DNA from: Salvia splendens
Taxonomy: Eukaryota; Streptophyta; Magnoliopsida; Lamiales; Lamiaceae
Length of the DNA: 64,000 nt
Reading direction: 5' to 3'
NCBI RefSeq assembly: GCF_004379255.2
Contig: NC_056045.1
Location: 6,482,560 to 6,546,559 of the forward strand
Made by a program: the position numbers and the translations under genes. Of the stretch, positions 56,662-64,000 are shown piece after piece. Within the stretch, counting starts at the first letter, position 1; every line of letters starts with the position of its first letter. The notes beneath the pieces are model-generated. The model made no database searches, had not been told where the DNA came from, and saw only the letters and a program-made list of their open reading frames with translations.

Positions 56662-57073
56662 ATCGACATTGGCGTTTTACAATTTGTATTTTATTTTAAA
56701 AATTATTTTAAGAAACGCCGATGTCACTGGCGTTTCTAATTGAAATTTTTTTAAAGAAAATCTTGTAAACACGCCAATGAGGTCAACGTGTATCAATTAT
56801 AAATATGATTTATTTTTTTCGATATTTGCTTTAAAATGCCAACAAGGTAGGCATTGTCTTCTTAGAACACGCCAACGGAATAGGCGTGTTACAATAAATG
56901 CTATATTATCACAAATTCAAAAAGAAAATGTAAAATGTAAAACGCTAACCACGTAGGCGTTTTTACTTAATAAGACGCTGATGAGGATGGCGTTTTCCCC
57001 ATAGATGGAAGAAATAACAAAGTGGGTACATTTTCGTTATTATAGTAGTAAAGTGCCCCACGCATCCGAAAAA

Positions 57074-57771
57074 CTCTACCCACTCTTCACCGAACTAATA
57101 TGATTGTATCTCGGGATTAAAGTTGTAGTGTGTTTGGTTCATGAGATTCATTCTCACAACTCAATCCTAGATGGATGATCATGGGATAATTAGTCATAGC
57201 TACCCTCATATGACTAAAATAATCTCACAACTCAATCCTAAGATTATTATTTATCTTGAAAACCGAACACCACCATTGTTTAGACATATTGCCAAAAAGT
57301 GGCATCAGAGCCGTCGTGGCGATGGAAGTCTTTTTATGGTTTAAAAAGAAAGTATGAATAACACATGTCGTTCCTTAAAAGTATAAACTTCTGAAGGCAC
57401 GAGTTCTAATGCATACTTGGTAAAATACGAAAGAGACAGAATGAAAAAATTGTTGAAGTATTTTTACTATATTAAACAAAAAAATCTAAATAAAAAATGC
57501 ATAATTTTAAGGGAGAGATTAAAATGAAAATGTTTCATATTTTTAAGGGATGGGAGGAAAAAATTTTCGATTAATAATAGTAATTTTTTCGATTAATAAT
57601 AGTTCTTCGTCGATGACTCAAATACATTATTTATTTGTTGGAATGAAGTTGGGAAAATTGTGTTTCATTACCAAACGAGTGGTGTTTCATTATCTCGGTA
57701 ACATGTACTCCTATTTGGGTGTTAAGGATTTGAGAATTTATTTCTACTCTTCAAAGTTCAAATAGTGTTTT
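57074..57771. other. intergenic, nothing recognised
   Basis: AT-rich, with possible Stowaway debris near 57380-57570. A 71-codon frame at 57550 has no family features. Confidence 0.35.
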
Positions 57772-59036
57772 TGTCACGACCGCCCTTTAGGGTTAATAAA
57801 TATGGGCGATCGTGATTAAGAGAATTTAATAAAAAGACGAAAAGGACTAGGGTTTTAATAACGAGCTTGACCCACAATTAATATTCAAATAAAACGACCA
57901 AGAATTTGACATAAATTAGTAAAATCCCAAATATTCAATATCCAAGTAATTTAGGTTGCAAGCCCAATAAACGATAAGTGAAAGAAATGTCACAGCGGAA
58001 ACGACCAAGAGTAAGAGTGACGTCATGTGTGAAGACACAACGACACCCATAATTCAAAAACAACAGTCCATTTACCAATTTACTTGCTCAACACCACCGT
58101 ACTCTCGTCGCCACTCAACCTGCACATAAGGAAAAACACATGCAGGGCTGAGTACTATAAAAATACTCAATGGGCTCATGCCGAAAACATTTTCAATAAA
58201 GAGTAATTTATCATGCCATTCACAAGTAACCATCGGGGTTTAGCTTTAGAAATGCCCGAGGCACTCAAAATCATTTCCATTTCAAACATCGACTGATCAG
58301 TCATTTTCCCATAGACGTTCGCCATATCTGCCAATACATGACTTGGAATGTGGCCACAAACCAAGCCACTAGACCGGCCAGCCCGTACGCTAGCACACGA
58401 TCTACCATAGGTGTACACTAGCCCAAGTAGGGTTTGCGGCCCTACAAGGACCCGAATTCGATTTATATAATAATGGCATAAAGCCACATCAGATAGGCAC
58501 GTAAAAATCAAATCATAGCATGATAAATACAGTTTCACTTCCATCGACAAAATATTTAGGACGTTGTCCTTGTTTAAAAGAAAGTCCACCTCAATTGATT
58601 AATTCTCTACACTTCCTTCCCTTTGGTATCTCGATTCCCTTGCGAAGTCTCACCTTTAGAATTTAAATAATACATATATCAACATACTTTCCATTTAAAT
58701 AAATAAAATGCATGCATCCTAAGCGAAGTTATTTATCTCGGTTTTTGGTTATTCGGCGGCCGCTTACACCCTTAATTCCTCCGTTAGCTCATCGTATTTT
58801 TCTCCACGATATCGAAATAAAATTCCCAAAATTAAATTATCGCAAGCATTTTCCCCTCGAACTATATTTATTTCGGACTTAGGATATAATTATTCGTTCG
58901 TTGAAATATTCCGAAATTAATTAGATAATTCGACACTATTAATTATCGGCCCAAAGATTTATTTAAAAGCCCCAAAACTTAATTATTTCCCCCACTTTAT
59001 GTCTCCAATTAAATTAGGAAACCCCAACAAATTAAA
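57772..59036 (+). mobile_element. 3'-truncated LTR, same family as the solo LTR in the peroxidase gene
   Basis: It starts TGTCACGACCGCCC and keeps the family phrases CTCGTCGCCACTCAACCTGCACATA, GCAGGGCTGAGTACT, GCCGAAAACATTTTCAATAAA and GAATGTGGCCACA...AAGCCACTAGACCGGCCA in the same order as 5564-6200. It breaks at about 59036, where Copia pol sequence begins. Confidence 0.8.
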
Positions 59037-59391
59037 TTGCAATATGCCCTAAAACAGTCGATTGCATCTTTATTGGCCATGCACTTAATAGTAGTGCCTA
59101 TCGTTTCCTAGTCCATAGGTCAGCTGTGCCTGGCGTGGCTGAAGGAACAACGATTGAGTCAAGGAATGCTATATTCTTTGAGAATGTTTACCCTTGCAAG
59201 AGGCAAGAGGATCGTTCTAGTGAAAGAATGATGGATGAATCCACTAGTTATAATCCTCCAAAAAAGACGAGGTCAAGTCCTGAGGATGTTGAACCAAGAC
59301 GTGGTAAAAGAGTTAAAGTTGCTAAAACATTTGGTCCCGACTTCATAACTTTTATGTTGGATGACGAACCAAAGTCATTGGCGGAAGCTCT
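59037..59391 (+). pseudogene. Copia pol fragment, sister of the element in the bHLH gene
   Basis: This is nearly the same sequence as 39819-40173 with scattered substitutions (encodes GVAEGTTIESRNAIFFENVY, RRGKRVKVAKTFGPDFITF, DDEPKSLAEAL). It covers only the linker between integrase and reverse transcriptase. It is joined directly to a truncated Gypsy-type LTR on its left and an inverted Copia LTR piece on its right. Confidence 0.9.
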
Positions 59392-59640
59392 TGTTGGAAA
59401 TATTGTAGCCTTTACACGGGAAAACTCTTGCTATTACAAAAGAACAAAACTGGAAGATAAATATAATAATAAAAATTACAACGAAAGTAAAGAGATGCAA
59501 ACTATAGTATTCTTCAAGTCGAGTCGAGGTGACCCTCTCTCCGCAAGACGAAATACGCCCCGGCTAGTGCTTGATGCGAAGCATATTTCTTATACTTTTC
59601 CCCCTAAACTACACACTTTCCATGTACTTGTAACTCATCA
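59392..59640 (-). mobile_element. inverted partial Copia LTR
   Basis: On the minus strand it reads CACTAGCCGGGGCGTATTTCGTCTTGCGGA... through CCTCGACTCGACTT to ...TTTCCAACA, matching in order the last 220 bases of the LTR at 37831-38372 (CACTAGCCGGGGCGTACTTTG...). The orientation is opposite to the adjoining pol fragment. The left limit (59392) is sharp and the right limit approximate. Confidence 0.75.
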
Positions 59641-59724
59641 AAGTGTATTTGTAGGGAAGTTTGGGAGAGTTGGAAGCTGGAAGTTCGCAGGTGAAATGGG
59701 CAAAGCATGCATAGATAAGGAATT

Positions 59725-59912
59725 CGCCCGGTCGGGCGATTCTGAGCTTCAAAACGCCCGGTCGGGCGTTACGCATGAGGATTCCAGAAAGTTCGCCCGG
59801 TCGGGCGATTATTGACGACACAAAACGCCCGGTCGGGCGTTTCCCCACGATACCTCCAGTAGCACTTCGCCCGGTCGGGCGTTTCTACCCTTTGAATTCG
59901 CCCGGTCGGGCG
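59725..59912. repeat. six copies of the 14-bp near-palindrome CGCCCGGTCGGGCG
   Basis: Exact copies start at 59725, 59755, 59794, 59826, 59868 and 59899 (start-to-start steps 30, 39, 32, 42, 31). Each can form a 6-bp GC stem. The immediate flanks are TT/AT or AA/TT. The spacers are unrelated to each other. The cluster lies between a Copia LTR piece and the Gypsy leader and may belong to the latter. Confidence 0.95.
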
Positions 59913-62345
59913 TTTTAGTCGCGCAACTGCGATTTGGCAGTTTAGACGGCAGTTGAGGAGTAAAAAGGGGGAAAAAGAATCAGAGAGGGGGGGACAGGAG
60001 ACATAGAGAAAAGACAGGGAGAAAAGAGGAGAGGAAGAAGAGAGTGAAGGCATTTCGGCCATTATTCCGACCATCCATTCCCGAATCCCGACTCCACTCG
60101 ACGAGAGCATCACACCTATGGTTTTATTTCTACATTCTACTATGTGTGTAGGCTAGGCTCTCTTCGTTGCTCCGAGTTGTAATCTAGGCTTGTGCATTTG
60201 TTTCAACACCTTGAATCGTATGTCGATACCAACAATGTATTTGATAATTAAAATGCTACGTTTTTTGCTAATGATGTAGTGTTGTTAAATCTTAACTATC
60301 GTCTCTTTAACATAGCTTAGGATTGATCGTTTGTTGGTATGCTATCGATTTAGAACTGTTCGGGGGATAAATTGATAGTGGAGTAGGTAAGTAATTATAG
60401 TAGACGACGTTTGTTCCCGCGCATCTGCAGGAACTAAATGTCGTTGAAAGCTGGTTCATGGAACAAGTGTTAAGCTGACTGTGAACTATACGTCGTAGAC
60501 ATGTTCAGTGCACGCGATTAGGTTGATAATTTTAATCCCGTCGTATGGTTCGTTGTAATGGTGTGTGATAAGTCGTATTCTAGGCCTCGGTTACTGGTCA
60601 GTATGACAGGTTTAAATGATTATATTTGCAAAGCAGTTGCTCAAAGTGTGCAGGATAAGTGTTCTGGCCAGTAGGGAAGTTCCGGAGTGTTCGGGTAGAA
60701 AAAGCGCCAGCATGGTCTCATACTGATCCGTATACGTGCTAAAACGGCTTGAGATGAAGAAGACGGATAGCTGGGACGGATTACCCACAATTAAGGGCAA
60801 AGAAGTCAAATTGCAGCGAGGATTTACCCTAAAATCAAGGGTAGCCTCCCTATAAAAGGTAGCCAAGTTGGAGAGAGAAGGAGCCTTGGGAGAGACTTCA
60901 ATTCACCATCATCTTTAGTTAGAGAGTTCTCTCGGTAATTTCAGTCTTTCAGCCGTGTCCCACTTCTTGCCTCGCCGAGCCATGATCACCTGACGTTCAG
61001 AATGTTCCCGAGTTCCAGTCATCGTCCGTTCCAGTTAGCTAGATCGTAGTTCCAGTCAGAGATTTTATCGCCCGGAGTGGCAAACAATCTTTAAATTGCT
61101 TTCGTAGTTTAATTAGTTCTCCGTCTTTACGTTGGATTTCTGTTACATTTTGGGATTTTGTTGTTTTGAAATGCTTGCTTTGGATATCCGAACGTGTTAA
61201 TGCTATGAAGTTGATTTCCGTTTCGTTCATTGTAGTGTTCTTTTCTTTCCTTGTCTAGTTAGCTTAGATCTAAGATTTCTCGGTGTTTTAAGTGCTAAAT
61301 CTCTAAATTCTGTTACGTAACAAATTTCTTTAGGATAGGTAAACAAGTACTATTTGATCTGGAAGTAGATCGTTGCATGCAAGGCTTCGTTTTATTTTCT
61401 GAATCGATCTTTCATGTTGACCAGCATGCAGAAGTCCAGTTTCAGCGTTTGATTTCAGATTTGATTTCTTAGTTTTAGATCTGTGTTCGCGAGTTGTTAA
61501 TCTGCGTTTGCCGGGTTGGATCTGGAATTGTTATCTGAGTTTAATTTGTGTTGTTGGAGAAGATGATGTCTACATCCAGATTGGGGACCACCTTACTTTT
61601 ATTTACTTTTGCTTTCTTTTGTCCTTCACCTCTGGTTGTACCTGCAGATCTGTCAGCCTAGTCACCACTACCTCCACTACACTCTGAATATTCTGTTTAG
61701 CCAAAAATAGAAATACCGTCCTTTCCAAACAATTTCTGTTACATCATGTCCCCTCATTTCCACGTACACAGTTGCATTCCATGATCTGCTCCCCCATCCT
61801 AGTCAGTAGGACGCCACCCTTTAATTACTCGCCTAGGTAGAAACTCAACCCGAGCGTGGTAGCTAACCAACCCTCCAAAACATCACCGCAGTAGTTTAAA
61901 CGCACCATCTCTGTGGGATTCGACCCTTACCTCCACTATACTGATCAGTAGAAGTGGGTTGAGGAATCTTTGAAGACGAGGTCTAGGCTTAGTTAGGATC
62001 TTTATCCTGCCAGTAGGATATATCCTCACTTGAACGACACCTACGCACCACGTTACCTCTTCAGTGTGTAACAACGCAAGCTTAGAGAGCAACTTGGAGT
62101 GACTTGTCTTCACGTGTTAAAAACCTCACTTTAGTAGCTTAAGTTAGTTAACCTTCTCAAAATCAAAACAAAATCTTTACATGCTTTGTGTAGTCTTATT
62201 AAGTGTAAGCAATCTAGCCTCCCTGTGGATCGACACTTGAAATACTGCTACGATACTGTATTCTTGCAGTAGTGTAGTATTATTAGAGTTTCAATAATTG
62301 AACTTGATAATCTTTATACATTGTTTGAGAACTCTAAAATACCAC
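59913..62345 (+). mobile_element. 5' LTR / leader of a Gypsy (Athila-like) element, start not resolved
   Basis: A TATA box (TATAAAAGG at 60851) with a purine-rich leader follows a GC-mixed, non-coding region. CTGTGGGATTCGACCC and CCTGTGGATCGACACTTG near 61915 and 62220 are phrases often met at the ends of plant Gypsy LTRs. The tRNA-Asp-type primer site lies just downstream, so the LTR should end close to 62345 (ACCACA). I could not fix the 5' TG end, and with no second LTR in the window the length is unknown. No gene chain is visible in this stretch. Confidence 0.55.
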
Positions 62346-62354
62346 ATCAAGTTT

Positions 62355-62372
62355 TGGCGCCGCTGCCGGGGA
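62355..62372 (+). promoter_or_regulatory. primer-binding site, tRNA-Asp type
   Basis: TGGCGCCGCTGCCGGGGA differs by one base from the TGGCGCCGTTGCCGGGGA primer site used by Athila-like Gypsy elements. Confidence 0.8.
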
Positions 62373-62720
62373 GGCAATAGCTTGTTTATGCTTAATTGTT
62401 TTAGTTTTTATTTTGTTTTGTTTGATTTTTCTTTTTGAGTTTTATAGGTACATTGTTCGTGTTCTACGGTGTGATAGCCATCTACCACGTCCGGACTTGA
62501 AGACGAAGGAGTGTATTATTTTAGGTAATATTTAGCTAACTCTTAGTTTAGTTTTAGGTAGTTTTGTTTGCACACTAGCACACACGATTTATAGGACTTA
62601 CCCCGAAGTTGTCGAGAGGTCTCGCTTTCGGTTATAGGAATTATATTGTGCTTGTGCTTGGTGTATTTTCTGTTGTGTAGGTAAAATACAAAAAAAAATA
62701 AAAAAAAGAGGAAGTCGTGA

Positions 62721-64000
62721 ATGCACACGAGATCTCAGGGTACACCACCTTTCGGATTACTCTGTTATCAAAGAAGGAAAGGGTCAGGAAGTTCAGCCGG
62801 GTTTGAAATTCAACAGGATTCGCCGAGTTCAATCAGAGATAACCCATTGTTTGAGAGTAGTGACAGTGATCTAGAAGCTGAGTCGATGGCCGACAATAAT
62901 AACAACAACGCTGTCCCACCACCTGGAGGAAGGTTCGGTGACACTCTTAGGTCGGGAGTCGACTTTCTAGGAGAATTCGCTTACGCGAATGGCAACGTGA
63001 ACATTCCTCCTCATTACATTAGCTTGGTGAACGGGGGAAATCTCTTCCATGGGCGAGACGATGAGGATCCAATGAGCCACCTCAACGCGTTCTATGAATT
63101 GACGAACTCTCATCGACCCCCGAATGTGGACCATCATCAGATTAAGAGGGCCTTATTCCCTTTCTCACTGAGGGATAAAGCACGGGCGTGGTATGATTCT
63201 ATTCCGGGATACAACATAGCCACATTCCAAGAGTTGAAGATGTTGTTCCTCTTGGAATATAACTCTTCGATGAAGATTGAGAAGTTGAGAGAGGAGATCA
63301 CTACCTTCCGACAGAAATATGATGAGTCTTTTGCGGAAGCGTGGAAGAGGTTCACTGAATTGCTTAGGAAATGCCCGAGCCATGGTCTTGCTCCAGGGCA
63401 GGAGCTACTCAAGTTCTACAAGGGACTCAATAATGAAGGCACGGGCTTGGTGACTGCAGGCTCTAATGGGAACTTGGATGATTTGACGCATGATGAGGTG
63501 AGAGCCTTGTTCCAAAGGTTGGCCAACAATCAAAGGAATTGGCATAATCCAAGAAGAGCGGCTGAGAAGGTAGAGATACGTTTGGTGCTACCAAAGATGC
63601 GGAAAGAGTGACAGCCATTGAGGCTCAATTGGCGGACATTAGTACCCAGATGTCTTCAATGACGAAAGCAGTGAAATCTCTTCAACTAACTCCTCAACCT
63701 CAAGCAGTGACCGTTATGAAGTGTGGGTTGTGTCAAGGTGGACATCACACTGATCAATGTCCAAGTCTTCAAGGGCCACCAGTGGAGGATGTGAACTACA
63801 TTGGTAACCATCATCAAGGTTTCAACCAAAGCAACCAATACAACAATCAGCAGAATTGAAGGCCTCAACAAGCAACCTGGAATCAAGCTGGTCCTAGCAA
63901 CACTTCGGGGACTCAATGGAGGTACAACACTCAACCTCCGGGTTATGAGAAGAAGCCATCAGTCGAGGATCAATTGGGACAGATTCTCTCGTTTATGACT
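62721..64000 (+). pseudogene. Gypsy (Athila-like) gag, frameshifted, cut by window end
   Basis: The frame begins MHTRSQGTPPFGLL and holds the retrotransposon gag domain: HLNAFYELTNSHRPPNVD, IKRALFPFSLRDKARAWYDS, FRQKYDESFAEAWKRFTELL. A single-base shift near 63568 moves the frame to one with VTAIEAQLADISTQMSSM and the CCHC knuckle C-x2-C-x4-H-x4-C (CGLCQGGHHTDQC). A TGA then interrupts at 63857 before RPQQATWNQAGPSN. The element continues off the right edge. With two lesions this copy is inactive by itself. Confidence 0.85.

Larger units (their letters stand above)
53921..57073. mobile_element. Mutator-like element with long terminal inverted repeats
   Basis: The left end (TTTTTGGGATGTGTGGGGCACTTTACTACTAC...) is inverted at the right (...GTAGTAAAGTGCCCCACGCATCCGAAAAA). 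The inverted repeats extend for roughly 400 bases with drift and contain repeated ACACGCC(A/T)AT...TTGGCGTGT words. Transposase remains lie inside on the minus strand. The flanks ATACCCATT and CTACCCACT are a possible 9-bp duplication with two mismatches, so the exact ends are uncertain. Confidence 0.75.

Noticed and set aside
59725..59912. CRISPR-like array of short repeats
   Set aside because: The repeats are only 14 bp, the steps vary from 30 to 42, the setting is a plant nuclear genome and no cas genes are present.

Overview
This window is AT-rich nuclear DNA from a flowering plant. The evidence is GT-AG (and one GC-AG) multi-exon genes of plant-specific families, dense Stowaway, hAT, Mutator and PIF/Harbinger MITEs, tRNA-derived SINEs, and Copia and Gypsy LTR retrotransposons. 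The gene families fit a eudicot. An asterid such as a member of Lamiales is a guess only, since nothing here fixes the species. Genes are sparse and most of the sequence is transposon-derived.

Genes, left to right. (1) A wrecked glutathione peroxidase gene (4176-8911, +) has a 2.4-kb solo LTR in an intron and several lesions in exon 5. (2) A 46-residue RTFL/DVL small-peptide gene (21280-21420, +) looks intact. (3) A CUE-domain coiled-coil protein (21954-24252, -) has seven coding exons that join into a clean 445-residue frame. (4) A CNNM-type DUF21/CBS protein gene (26384-28270, -) has lost its middle exons. (5) A single-exon adenylate isopentenyltransferase (30297-31253, -) is intact and belongs to cytokinin synthesis. 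(6) A bHLH gene (35848-40767, -) has a truncated Copia element in intron 1, an in-frame TAG in the basic region and a lost splice donor. (7) An R3H-domain protein gene (45527-53583, +) has all seven exons in frame, although a very young Copia element fills its second intron.

Mobile elements. Two Copia elements sit inside host introns. The one in the R3H gene (46039-51451) has LTRs that read as identical, a 5-bp target duplication, a tRNA-Met primer site, a polypurine tract and one uninterrupted 1593-codon gag-pol frame, so it could be autonomous. Its LTR termini are TG...GA rather than TG...CA. The one in the bHLH gene lacks its 3' part and is flanked by an unusual 60-bp exact direct repeat of host DNA. 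From 53.9 kb to the right edge the window is nearly all transposon: a Mutator-like element with long inverted ends and transposase remains, a truncated LTR related to the solo LTR in the peroxidase gene, a pol fragment related to the Copia in the bHLH gene, an inverted LTR piece, six copies of a 14-bp near-palindrome, and a Gypsy (Athila-like) leader, primer site and decayed gag cut by the window end.

The genes do not form a pathway. The common theme is host introns as landing sites: three of the six multi-exon or formerly multi-exon genes carry an LTR-element insertion, with outcomes from apparently harmless (R3H) to associated with a broken gene (peroxidase, bHLH). I saw no CRISPR array, rRNA or functional tRNA gene, and no new multi-gene system. 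The less-described items are the palindrome array near 59.8 kb, the GACGCAT fold-back element, the dispersed AATGAAGTAA motif field at 14-17.5 kb, and the 60-bp flanking duplication.
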